Below are positions 25,687 through 33,537 of a DNA stretch of 64,000 nt, piece by piece (within the stretch, counting starts at the first letter, position 1; each line of letters opens with the position of its first letter). The notes under the pieces were generated by a model that searched no databases, had not been told where the DNA came from, and was given only the letters and a program-made list of their open reading frames with translations. The DNA is taken from positions 8,680,001 to 8,744,000 of the forward strand of contig NZ_CP092431.1 in assembly GCF_022385335.1 (NCBI RefSeq), read 5' to 3'. Made by a program: the position numbers and the translations under genes. The stretch comes from Streptomyces deccanensis. GTDB taxonomy: Bacteria > Actinomycetota > Actinomycetes > Streptomycetales > Streptomycetaceae.

Positions 25687-27389
25687 CGGCACCGGTGGAG
25701 GAGACGGTCGAGACCCATCCACCGACGACGGCCGACCGCATACGCCTGCGCCCACGCGGAGTCCGCGCCCGGGTGAAGGCGGGCGCGCCTGCCGCGCGGG
25801 CGAGGGTCCGCGCGCTGACGCCCGGCACGCGCTCCCCCGAACCGCCGCCCACGGCTGCGGCAGCGGCGGCGGGGGTCCCGGTGCAGCGGTCCGGCGAACC
25901 GGCGTCCGCCGAAGGCCTCCAGGCGGCCGAGGCGAACGCGGCCGACTCGGCGGTGGCTGACGCGGCCGACGCGGTGGACGCGACCGACGACTCGGCCGGT
26001 GGCCGGAGTCGGGGCGGGGTCCCGGCGGCAGGCTCGCGGACAGCGCCGACGTCCCGCCAGGCAGCCCCGGTGCTCGCCGAGGCAGGCCCCGCGTCCCCCG
26101 AGGCAGCCCCGGCACTCTCCGAGACAAGCCTCGCGACCCGTGCGGGTTCGCCGCCCGCCGAGGCGAGCGTCGCGGCATCCCCGGCGGGCTCGGCGTCCTC
26201 CAAGGAAGCTCGCGTGTCCTCGCCCGTCACGGCGAGCGGTGGTGGGCCCGAGGGCCCCGTCGTGGTGCCCGCCGCGCCGGGCGACGTCGAACCCCCGGCG
26301 GTCTCCGTCAAGTTCACCCCCGCCTCCACCTTCGTCCGTGCCCTGCGCACCCACTTCGGCACCCTCGCCGGGACCGTGATCCTCGTGGTCGTGTTCTGGC
26401 GGATGGGCACCGGGGTGTTCGTCGACGGGCTGCGGCGGATCGACGGGGGGACGCTCGCGGCGGCTGTCGGGATCGGCGTGCTGACCACGGTGTTCAGCGC
26501 GTGGCGGTGGTGCGCGGTGACGCGGGCGCTGGGGCTGCGGCTGCCGCTCGGTCCGGCCGTCGCGGACTACTACCGGGCGCTCTTCCTCAACGCGGCGCTG
26601 CCCGGCGGCGTCCTCGGCGACGTGCACCGCGCGGTGCGGCACGGACAGAGCTCCGGCGACATGGGCCGGGGCGTGCGCGCGGTGGTGATCGAGCGCACCG
26701 CGGGCCAGTTGGTGCTGGCAGTCGTCGGCGTAACGGTCCTGCTGGTGCTGCCGTCCCCGGTGCTGGAGCAGACCCGCCGCGCGGCCGGTGTGACGGCGCT
26801 CGCCGCACTGGGCGCGCTGGCGATCTGGGCGGCGGTCCGCATGGGTCGCAGGCCGAGCGCGTCCGCGGGAGGCCGGGGCCGCAGGATCAGGGCCGTCCTC
26901 ACCGAGGCGCGCGGCGTGCTGCTGCACCGCGACAGCGGGCCCGCCGTGCTGATCTCGTCCGTGGCGGTCCTGGCCGGATACGTGGCGACGTTCCTGCTCG
27001 CCGCCCACGTCGCCGGCTCCGCCGCGACCGCGCGGGAACTGCTGCCCCTCGCGCTGCTGGCCCTGATCGCGATGAGTCTGCCGCTCAACGTCGGCGGCTG
27101 GGGCCCCCGGGAGGGCGTCACCGCCTGGTCGTTCGGCGCCGCCGGACTGGGCGCCTCGCAGGGGCTGACCGTGGCCGTCGTCTACGGTGTGCTCAGCTTC
27201 GCGGCCGCCCTGCCGGGCGCGCTCGTGCTCGTCGGACGCTGGTACGGCTCCCTGCGGGCCCGCCGTCAGTCGTCCGCGGTGAGCAACGAGAAGTACGCCC
27301 CGAAGGATTCCACGAACCCTGCCAGCAACTCCTTCCCCTTCGCGGCGGACGCCAGGGACGGACGGCCGATCACACCGGAATCGGTGTAG
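25683..27389 (+). CDS. Flippase-like membrane protein (LPG synthase TM domain) with disordered N-terminus
   Basis: Protein of 568 aa from ATG 25683 (4-bp overlap with the methyltransferase). Residues 1 to about 205 are Ala/Pro/Ser-rich and contain degenerate Ala-Glu repeats; they look disordered and cytosolic. From about residue 215 a polytopic region of the lysylphosphatidylglycerol-synthase TM/flippase type begins, with PGGVLGDVHRAV and VIERTAGQLV as family landmarks. There is no aminoacyl-transferase domain, so lysine transfer to lipid is not expected; moving or binding a lipid-linked product is. The last 124 bp overlap the 3' end of the convergent creatininase homologue, so the two transcripts are antisense there. 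Confidence 0.82.
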   Translation: MTAPVEETVETHPPTTADRIRLRPRGVRARVKAGAPAARARVRALTPGTRSPEPPPTAAAAAAGVPVQRSGEPASAEGLQAAEANAADSAVADAADAVDATDDSAGGRSRGGVPAAGSRTAPTSRQAAPVLAEAGPASPEAAPALSETSLATRAGSPPAEASVAASPAGSASSKEARVSSPVTASGGGPEGPVVVPAAPGDVEPPAVSVKFTPASTFVRALRTHFGTLAGTVILVVVFWRMGTGVFVDGLRRIDGGTLAAAVGIGVLTTVFSAWRWCAVTRALGLRLPLGPAVADYYRALFLNAALPGGVLGDVHRAVRHGQSSGDMGRGVRAVVIERTAGQLVLAVVGVTVLLVLPSPVLEQTRRAAGVTALAALGALAIWAAVRMGRRPSASAGGRGRRIRAVLTEARGVLLHRDSGPAVLISSVAVLAGYVATFLLAAHVAGSAATARELLPLALLALIAMSLPLNVGGWGPREGVTAWSFGAAGLGASQGLTVAVVYGVLSFAAALPGALVLVGRWYGSLRARRQSSAVSNEKYAPKDSTNPASNSFPFAADARDGRPITPESV

Positions 27390-28000
27390 GCCGACATACC
27401 GAGGGAGAGGAGATGACGGCGGTCGTCGGCAAGGAAATCGGTGGTCTCGTGACCGGGACGGACCAATTCGGGGTGGCAATGCAGAAGTATGGAGGTCTCG
27501 ATTTCTCCCGCATGCATATCGCTGAGCAACGAGGTCTGTACGCCCGCCCGTTCGCGCGCGGCGTCCCAGTCCTCCATCGCCGGGAAAAGCGCCATTCGAT
27601 GTCCCGTCGCGGTGGATTCCTGGACGACATTTCCCAGCACATAATTCCCACCGTGTCCGTTCACCACCACCAGCGCCTCGACGCCCGACCCGCGCAGGGA
27701 CGCGGCGATGTCCCGCACCATCGCGTGCAGCGTCGTCGCGGAGATGCTGACGGTGCCGGGCCAGGCCGCGTGCTCGTGCGAGCAGGCGATGGTCACGGGC
27801 GGCAGGAGGTGCACCGGGTACGCGGCGGCTATCTCCCGGGCTATCGCGCAGGCGACCAGCGTGTCGGTGGCCAGGGGCAGATACGGACCGTGCTGCTCGT
27901 AGCTGCCGACCGGAAGCACCGCGACCTGCCGGCCCGCCGCCGCCCCCCGCGCCCGGACGTCCGCGGTGGTGTCCGTCGGTACAAGACTCGAACTGCTCAT
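27266..28000 (-). CDS. Creatininase-family amidohydrolase, candidate FAPy deformylase
   Basis: Metal-dependent hydrolase, 244 aa. E35 and H37 (GSYEQHGPYLP) and D46 (ATDT) lie at the N-terminus, H116 in NGHGGN, and H163/E166 in DMHAGEIET. These are the metal and active-site positions of the creatininase/ArfB/MftE family. It is divergent by 78 bp from the GTP cyclohydrolase II variant whose product keeps its formyl group. ArfB of methanogens, of this same family, removes exactly that formyl group from the nucleotide. I therefore infer a formylaminopyrimidine (FAPy) deformylase; a different amide in the cluster is the alternative. Confidence 0.8.
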   Translation of the reverse strand: MSSSSLVPTDTTADVRARGAAAGRQVAVLPVGSYEQHGPYLPLATDTLVACAIAREIAAAYPVHLLPPVTIACSHEHAAWPGTVSISATTLHAMVRDIAASLRGSGVEALVVVNGHGGNYVLGNVVQESTATGHRMALFPAMEDWDAARERAGVQTSLLSDMHAGEIETSILLHCHPELVRPGHETTDFLADDRRHLLSLGMSAYTDSGVIGRPSLASAAKGKELLAGFVESFGAYFSLLTADD

Positions 28001-28045
28001 CTTTTCACGGCCTTTCGTCTCTGCTGATGCTCCGTCATTTTCGCA

Positions 28046-28053
28046 TGACGTCA
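28046..28053. promoter_or_regulatory. TGACGTCA palindrome in the creatininase/GTP cyclohydrolase divergent gap
   Basis: Perfect 8-bp palindrome in a comparatively A/T-rich 78-bp intergenic region, 25 bp before the GTP cyclohydrolase start. A short palindrome can be chance, but the position suits an operator acting on both genes. Confidence 0.25.
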
Positions 28054-28078
28054 GGACTCACCAGATAGGAACCAGATC

Positions 28079-28738
28079 ATGACAGAAAATGTTGGTGTAC
28101 TCGGCACGAATGCCCAGTCCTCCGGCGCCGTACGTGTGGTGAACGCCCCCCTGCCCACGACCTACGGCGACTTCGAGGCCGTAGGTTATCTCGACCAGGA
28201 CCGCGGCGAAGAACAAGTGGCACTCGTGTACGGCGACATCAGCGGTGGTGAGGGAATTCTCATCCGGCTGCACTCGGAGTGCCTGACCGGTGACGCGTTC
28301 GGCTCGCAGCACTGCGAATGCGGCGAACAGCTCGACAGCGCGCTGCGCGCGATAGTCGCCGAGGGGCGGGGCGTCCTCGTCTATCTGCGCGGCCACGAGG
28401 GCCGCGGGATCGGCCTGCTCGCCAAGCTCCAGGCGATGAAGCTCCAGTCGGAGGGCCTGGACACCGTCGAGGCCAACCTCGCCCTCGGGCTGCCGGTGGA
28501 CGCCCGTGACTACCGGGTCGCGGCCGAGATGCTGCACGACCTCGGCGTACGGTCGGTCCGGCTGATGTCGAACAACCCGCGCAAGCGGGAGGCGCTGCTG
28601 CGCCACGGCATCGAGATCGCCGAGCAGGTGCCGCTGCTCATCACCCCGTGCGAGGACAACATCACCTACCTGCGCACCAAGCGGGAGCGGCTCGACCACT
28701 ACCTGCCGCACCTGGACGCGGTGGTCCACTCGTCCTGA
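28079..28738 (+). CDS. ribA: GTP cyclohydrolase II, formyl-retaining (SCO6655-type)
   Basis: Cytosolic zinc enzyme, 219 aa, behind AGGAA. Zinc ligands C68, C79 and C81 (ECLTG, HCECG), the catalytic RGHEGRGIGL stretch and the LMSNNPRKREAL triphosphate end are intact. The residue that is Tyr in ordinary GTP cyclohydrolase II is Met here (KLQAMKLQ, Met120). In S. coelicolor SCO6655 the same Met120 makes the enzyme stop at the 5-formylamino product (FAPy), and a Tyr substitution restores the normal product. Length, position and Met number match, so this should be a FAPy-forming enzyme for the adjacent cluster and not the housekeeping riboflavin enzyme. Confidence 0.92.
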   Translation: MTENVGVLGTNAQSSGAVRVVNAPLPTTYGDFEAVGYLDQDRGEEQVALVYGDISGGEGILIRLHSECLTGDAFGSQHCECGEQLDSALRAIVAEGRGVLVYLRGHEGRGIGLLAKLQAMKLQSEGLDTVEANLALGLPVDARDYRVAAEMLHDLGVRSVRLMSNNPRKREALLRHGIEIAEQVPLLITPCEDNITYLRTKRERLDHYLPHLDAVVHSS

Positions 28739-28750
28739 GCGCCGGGATCC

Positions 28751-28796
28751 GCGCGGCGGCCGCCTCGGAGGCGACTCCGAACGCCGGCCGCCGCGC
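28751..28796 (+). terminator. Strong stem-loop after GTP cyclohydrolase gene
   Basis: Perfect 12-bp GC arms GCGCGGCGGCCG (28751-28762) and CGGCCGCCGCGC (28785-28796) with a 22-nt loop, beginning 13 bp after the stop. It separates the pterin-like cluster from the saccharopine operon, which then needs its own promoter in 28797-28910. Confidence 0.75.
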
Positions 28797-28922
28797 CCGC
28801 CGGAGGCCCGCGCGCGCTGCCCCTTCGGGCAAGTCCACCGGCGCCCCGCATGAACGTTCGCCCCGGGTGGAAGACCTGACTCCGTCGGGCATCGCGACCA
28901 CGGTCGGACGAAGGGAGCGTTC

Positions 28923-30068
28923 GTGATCCGCAGCGCACGGGTCGTCGTCATCGGCGGAGGAGTCATCGGGACGAGCATCGCCTACCACCTGGCCGCCGCC
29001 GGAGTGGACGACGTCGTCCTCGTCGAACGCGACGAACTGGCCTCCGGATCGACGGCGAGGGCCGCCGGCGGGGTCCGCGCGCAGTTCTCCGACGAACTCA
29101 ACATCCAGCTCGGCGCCCGCAGCCTGGAGGCGTTCGGCCGCTTCCGGCAGGAACTGGGCCACGACATCGGCCTGCACCGCGTCGGCTACCTCTTCCTCCT
29201 GACGACCCCCGACGAGGTCGCCCAGTTCGAGGCGGGCGTCCAGCTCCAGAACGACCTGGGCGTGCCCAGCCGCATGGTGGACCCCGAAGAGGCCCGGCAG
29301 CTCTCCCCGCTGATCTCCACCGAAGGCCTGCTGGCGGCCGCGTTCTCGCCCGACGACGGGCACTGCACCCCCGAGTCCGTGGTCCACGGCTACGCCGCCG
29401 GGGCCCGCCGCCACGGGGCGACCGTGCTGCGCAACTGCGAGGTCCTCGGCATCGAGACCTGGCGGGACACGATCACGGCCGTGGTCACGAGCAAGGGCCG
29501 CATCGTCACCGACACGGTCGTGTGCGCGGCCGGCGCCTGGTCCCGGTCCGTCGGCGCCATGGTCGGCGTCGACCTCCCGGTGGAACCCCTGCGCCGCCAG
29601 ATCGCGGTGACGGAGCCGGTCCCCGGACTCCCGCCGAACCTCCCCATGACGATCGACTTCACCAGCAGCCTCTACTTCCACACCGAGGGCCCCGGCCTCC
29701 TCGTCGGCATGTCCGACCCCGACGAACGCCCCGGCTTCGCCACCGACACCCACGACCGCTGGATCCCGCGCCTGTACGAGGCCATGCGCCGCCGCGCCCC
29801 CTCCCTCCTGGACCTGCGCCGCACGGGCGGCTGGGCGGGCCTGTACGAGATCACCCCGGACCACAACGCCCTGATCGGCGAGGCCGGTTCCTGTTCCCGC
29901 TTCCTGTACGCGACCGGGTTCTCCGGCCACGGTTTCCTCCAGGGCCCGGCGGTCGGCGAGGTGGTCCGCGACCTGTACCTGGGCCGCGTACCCTTCGTCG
30001 ACATCAGCCCCTTGAACGTCGACCGGTTCACGGCCGACGCGCTGCGCCCGGAGGCCAACCTCGTATGA
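28923..30068 (+). CDS. FAD-dependent amino-acid oxidase (sarcosine oxidase beta-like)
   Basis: DAO-fold flavoenzyme, 381 aa, GTG 28923 behind GGGAG. The dinucleotide motif GGGVIG is at 11-16, with the adenine-binding acid at VLVERDEL. The C-terminal FAD contact GFSGHGFLQGP is characteristic of the sarcosine/D-amino-acid/pipecolate oxidase group. It should oxidise a secondary or cyclic amine to an imine and make hydrogen peroxide. The ATGA overlap with a saccharopine dehydrogenase-type gene suggests a lysine- or pipecolate-related substrate. The actual substrate is not proven. Confidence 0.82.
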   Translation: MIRSARVVVIGGGVIGTSIAYHLAAAGVDDVVLVERDELASGSTARAAGGVRAQFSDELNIQLGARSLEAFGRFRQELGHDIGLHRVGYLFLLTTPDEVAQFEAGVQLQNDLGVPSRMVDPEEARQLSPLISTEGLLAAAFSPDDGHCTPESVVHGYAAGARRHGATVLRNCEVLGIETWRDTITAVVTSKGRIVTDTVVCAAGAWSRSVGAMVGVDLPVEPLRRQIAVTEPVPGLPPNLPMTIDFTSSLYFHTEGPGLLVGMSDPDERPGFATDTHDRWIPRLYEAMRRRAPSLLDLRRTGGWAGLYEITPDHNALIGEAGSCSRFLYATGFSGHGFLQGPAVGEVVRDLYLGRVPFVDISPLNVDRFTADALRPEANLV

Positions 30069-31105
30069 CCGATCTGCACTTGTGGCTGCGCCACGAGACC
30101 CGCACCACCGAACGCCGCACCCCGATCGTGCCGTCCGACGCCCGGCGGCTGGTCGAGAGCGGCGTACGGATCACCGTCGAGGACTCCCCTCAGCGGATCT
30201 TCCCCAGGGAGGAGTACGAGCAGGCCGGCTGCCAGGTCGCGGAGCCGGGCTCGTGGGTGTCGGCGTCGGCGCGCGCGGTGATCGTCGGCCTCAAGGAACT
30301 GCCGGACACCCCCGCTGTGCTGACGCACCGTCATATCTTCTTCGGGCACGCCTACAAGGGCCAGCCAGGCGCCGAGGCGCTGCTGCGCAGGTTCGCGGCC
30401 GGGGGCGGGGCGCTGCTCGACCTGGAGTACCTGGTGGACGACCAGGGCCGCAGGCTCGCCGCCTTCGGCTTCTGGGCGGGCTATCTGGGCGCGGCCCTCG
30501 CGGTGCTGCACCACCGGGGCGCGCTGCGGGCTCCGCTCGTCCCCACGACCAAGGAGGAGATGGAGGCCGAACTCCGGTCCTCGCGGGGTGACTTGACCGC
30601 GCTGGTGATCGGCGCGCTGGGACGCAGCGGCCGGGGCGCGCGGACCGCCCTCGGGGAGGCGGGCGTCGAGCCGACCTGCTGGGACCTGGCCGAGACCCGT
30701 GATCTGGACCGACCGGCCCTGCTGGCCCACGAGTTGCTGGTCAACACCGTCCTGACGACCAGCCCGGTCCCGCCGTTCCTGACGGACAAGGACCTCGACA
30801 CACCGGACCGCAGGCTGCGCACCCTCTCGGACGTCACGGTCGACGTCGGCTCACCCATGAACGTCCTGCCCGTCTACGACACGACCACCGAGTGGGACCA
30901 CCCGGTCCGCCGGCTGCGCGAGCACCCCCCGCTCGATCTCATCGCCATCGACAACCTGCCCTCCCTGCTGCCGCGCGAGGCGAGCACCGACTTCTCGGCC
31001 GCGCTGCTGCCGCAGCTGCTGGACTTCGAGACGGGCGGGGCATGGGGGCGCTGCCTCGACCGCTTCCGGCGGGCGAGCGCCGAACTGGGCCTCACAGAAG
31101 GGTAG
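30065..31105 (+). CDS. Saccharopine dehydrogenase (lysine-forming type)
   Basis: Protein of 346 aa of the alanine dehydrogenase/Lys1 fold. The N-terminus HLWLRHETRTTERRTPIVP is the typical substrate half, and IFFGHAYKGQ is the family's conserved stretch. The NAD-binding loop is ALGRSGRGARTAL. It interconverts lysine plus 2-oxoglutarate and saccharopine. ATG 30065 overlaps the FAD oxidase stop by 4 bp, and the second saccharopine enzyme begins 8 bp downstream. Together they can take lysine to aminoadipate semialdehyde, or feed pipecolate formation. Confidence 0.82.
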   Translation: MTDLHLWLRHETRTTERRTPIVPSDARRLVESGVRITVEDSPQRIFPREEYEQAGCQVAEPGSWVSASARAVIVGLKELPDTPAVLTHRHIFFGHAYKGQPGAEALLRRFAAGGGALLDLEYLVDDQGRRLAAFGFWAGYLGAALAVLHHRGALRAPLVPTTKEEMEAELRSSRGDLTALVIGALGRSGRGARTALGEAGVEPTCWDLAETRDLDRPALLAHELLVNTVLTTSPVPPFLTDKDLDTPDRRLRTLSDVTVDVGSPMNVLPVYDTTTEWDHPVRRLREHPPLDLIAIDNLPSLLPREASTDFSAALLPQLLDFETGGAWGRCLDRFRRASAELGLTEG

Positions 31106-31112
31106 TTGCCCG

Positions 31113-32267
31113 ATGACCGAGGTGGTCCCCGCGAGCGGCACCGTCCACTGGGTCGGTGCCGGACTGTCCACGGGCAGCGGCCTGGCGGCGCTGTGCGACA
31201 CGGCCGCCCGGGTGCGGCTGTGGCACCGCACCGAGGAGCGCGCCGAGCAGGCGCTGGCCGCACGCGGTCTGACCGGCAGGGCCGAGCCCCGGGCGTACAC
31301 GCTGCCCGCGCTCGCGGCGGACCTCGCGCCGGGAGACGTGGTGGTCTCCATGCTCCCGGCACCGGACCACGCGCCCCTGCTCGCCGCCTGCGTCGGGGCG
31401 CGGGCCCACTTCGCCTGCTCCAGCTATGTCTCGGACGCGGTCCTGGAGCAGGTGCCGGCGGCCGGGGCGGCGGGCGTCACCGTCCTCACCGAGGCGGGCC
31501 TGGACCCGGGCGTGGACCACCTCTTCGCGCACAGCCTGATCGACCGGGCGACCCGGGCGATCGGGCCCGAGACCCCCGCCACGTACACCCTCACCTCGTA
31601 CTGCGGCGGCGTCCCGGCCGTCCCCAACGACTTCCGGTACCGCTTCAGCTGGGCCCCGGCCGGGGTCCTGAACGCCCTGCGCTCACCGGCCCGCTACATC
31701 GAGGACGGCGCCGTGACGACGGCCGACCGGCCCTGGACGGCCACCCGCGCCCACGTCGTCGACGGCGAGACCTTCGAGGCCTACCCCAACCGCGACAGCG
31801 TCCCCTTCGTCGCCCAGTACGGCCTGCCGTCGGCCTGGACCCCGAGGACCTTCGTGCGCGGCACCCTCCGCCTCGACGGCTGGCTCACCGCCTGGGCGCC
31901 GGTCTTCGCGGAACTGGAACACGGCGACGACCGGCGCATCGCGGAGCTGGCCCGTGACCTCGCGGCCCGCCACCCGACCACCGACGCCGACCGCGACCGG
32001 GTCGTCCTCGCCGTCTCCCTCGACGTGCGCGCCGACGCGGGCGAGCAGTGGTCCGGCCGCTACCTCCTCGACGCCGTCGGCACCGAGGAGGAGAGCGCGA
32101 TGGCCCGCCTGGTCTCCCGCCCCCTGGCCCTCGGAGTCGGACACATCCTGGACGGCTCCCTGCCGGCGGGTCTGAACAGGGCGGCGGAGACGGGGGAGCG
32201 CTCGCGGGCGGGGCTCGTCGCCGAACTGGCCGAGGCCGGTGTGGAGTTCACCGCGCGCATCGACTAG
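31113..32267 (+). CDS. Saccharopine dehydrogenase (glutamate-forming, Lys9-like)
   Basis: Protein of 384 aa with an N-terminal Rossmann domain (WVGAGLSTGSGLAAL) and the saccharopine reductase C-terminal domain. VSMLPAPDHAPL, HFACSSYVSD and TEAGLDPGVDHLFA are the family signatures. It should split saccharopine into glutamate and aminoadipate semialdehyde, or run in reverse. It is the third gene of the operon and has AAGGG upstream. In fungi this activity makes lysine; next to an FAD amine oxidase in Streptomyces a catabolic or pipecolate role is more likely. Confidence 0.85.
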   Translation: MTEVVPASGTVHWVGAGLSTGSGLAALCDTAARVRLWHRTEERAEQALAARGLTGRAEPRAYTLPALAADLAPGDVVVSMLPAPDHAPLLAACVGARAHFACSSYVSDAVLEQVPAAGAAGVTVLTEAGLDPGVDHLFAHSLIDRATRAIGPETPATYTLTSYCGGVPAVPNDFRYRFSWAPAGVLNALRSPARYIEDGAVTTADRPWTATRAHVVDGETFEAYPNRDSVPFVAQYGLPSAWTPRTFVRGTLRLDGWLTAWAPVFAELEHGDDRRIAELARDLAARHPTTDADRDRVVLAVSLDVRADAGEQWSGRYLLDAVGTEEESAMARLVSRPLALGVGHILDGSLPAGLNRAAETGERSRAGLVAELAEAGVEFTARID

Positions 32268-32285
32268 AGGCGCCGAGCGATGTTC

Positions 32286-33512
32286 TCAGCCCACCACGGC
32301 CTCATGCACCAACCGCTTCAACTCGGGATACACCGAGAACGACGACCGCCGCCGCACCTGCGTCATGAACTGCACCGTCAGATCACGCCGAGGATCCACC
32401 CAGAAGATGGTCGTCGCCGCCCCGGTCCAGCCGAACGTCCCCAGGGAGGACGGGGATTCCGTCACCGAGGGGTCGATCACGACGGACACTCCGAGCCCGA
32501 AACCGACGCCCACGTTTCCCGGCTGCCGATGGAACGCGCTGCCGTACGTGTGGATGTCGACACCGCCCGGCAGCTGGTTCGTCGCCATCATGTCGACGGA
32601 CTCGGCGGACAGCAGCCGTACACCGTCGAGTTCACCGCGCCGCCGCAGGAATTCGGCGAACCGGTGGTAGTCCCGGGCGGTGGCGACCATCCCGCCGCTG
32701 CCGGACAGGAAGCGCGGCCGGCCGCGTACCGGGAGACCGGGCACGGGCGCGATCGAGCCGTCCTCCTGCTCCCCGTACAACTCCGCCAGCCGCTCCGCCT
32801 GTTCGGGCGTCACCTGGAAACCCGCGTCGGTCATGCCGAGCGGTCCGAGGATCCGTTCGGCGAAGAACACGTCGAGGTCCTGGCCCGAGACCACCTCGAC
32901 GATCCGGCCGAGGACGTTGGTGGAGACGGAGTAGTTCCACTGGGTGCCCGGCTCGAACTGCAGGGGCAGGCGCGCGTACTCCCCGATCGTCTGCGCCAGC
33001 GTGGCGCCCGGCCGTACCGAGCTCTCCAGACCCGCGTCGCGGTAGAGCGCGTCCACCGGGTGGTCGTAGTAGAACCCGAAGGTGAGGCCCGAGGTGTGGG
33101 TCATCAGATGCCGGACGAGCAGCGGCCGCTCCGCCGGGCGGGTCCGGACGTCGGCGCCCTCGCCGGACTCGTACACACGGGGTTCGGCGAACTCCGGAAG
33201 GTGACGGGAGACCGGGTCGTCGAGCGACAGCCGTCCTTCCTCGATCAGTATCAGCGCGGCGACGGACGTGACGGGCTTGGTCATGGAGTACACCCGCCAC
33301 AGCGTGTCCGTCCCGACGGGCAGCCCCGCCTCGCGGTCGCGCGCTCCGTACGTCGTGAGATGGGCGACGCGGCCGCCGCGGGCGAGGGAGAGGAGGTAGC
33401 CGGGCAGGCGGCCCTCGTCGACCTGGAGGGCGAGGTACTCGTCCAGGCGGGCCAGGGTCTTCGGGTCGAGGCCGGCCTCGCGCGGTTCGACCTCTCGGCT
33501 CAGTCGTTCCAT
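32286..33512 (-). CDS. Class C beta-lactamase-fold serine hydrolase
   Basis: Protein of 408 aa with the SxxK nucleophile in YSMTKPV (Ser76, Lys79), a tyrosine motif in WNYSVSTN and a GWTG stretch near the C-terminus. ATG 33512 is chosen because GGAGGAG precedes it; the frame is open upstream without family similarity. No signal peptide is seen, so it is likely a cytosolic esterase or peptidase rather than an antibiotic-hydrolysing lactamase. It lies 25 bp after the exporter gene on the same strand and could be co-transcribed with the TetR/exporter pair. Confidence 0.82.
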   Translation of the reverse strand: MERLSREVEPREAGLDPKTLARLDEYLALQVDEGRLPGYLLSLARGGRVAHLTTYGARDREAGLPVGTDTLWRVYSMTKPVTSVAALILIEEGRLSLDDPVSRHLPEFAEPRVYESGEGADVRTRPAERPLLVRHLMTHTSGLTFGFYYDHPVDALYRDAGLESSVRPGATLAQTIGEYARLPLQFEPGTQWNYSVSTNVLGRIVEVVSGQDLDVFFAERILGPLGMTDAGFQVTPEQAERLAELYGEQEDGSIAPVPGLPVRGRPRFLSGSGGMVATARDYHRFAEFLRRRGELDGVRLLSAESVDMMATNQLPGGVDIHTYGSAFHRQPGNVGVGFGLGVSVVIDPSVTESPSSLGTFGWTGAATTIFWVDPRRDLTVQFMTQVRRRSSFSVYPELKRLVHEAVVG

Positions 33513-33537
33513 GGTGGTTCTCCTCCGGTGGCCCGGG

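Noticed and set aside
25683..27389. Lysylphosphatidylglycerol synthase (MprF)
   Set aside because: Only the membrane flippase-like part exists; the aminoacyl-transferase domain is absent.
32286..33512. Secreted beta-lactamase resistance gene
   Set aside because: No signal peptide and family VIII esterase-like motifs; a cytosolic esterase or peptidase is more likely.
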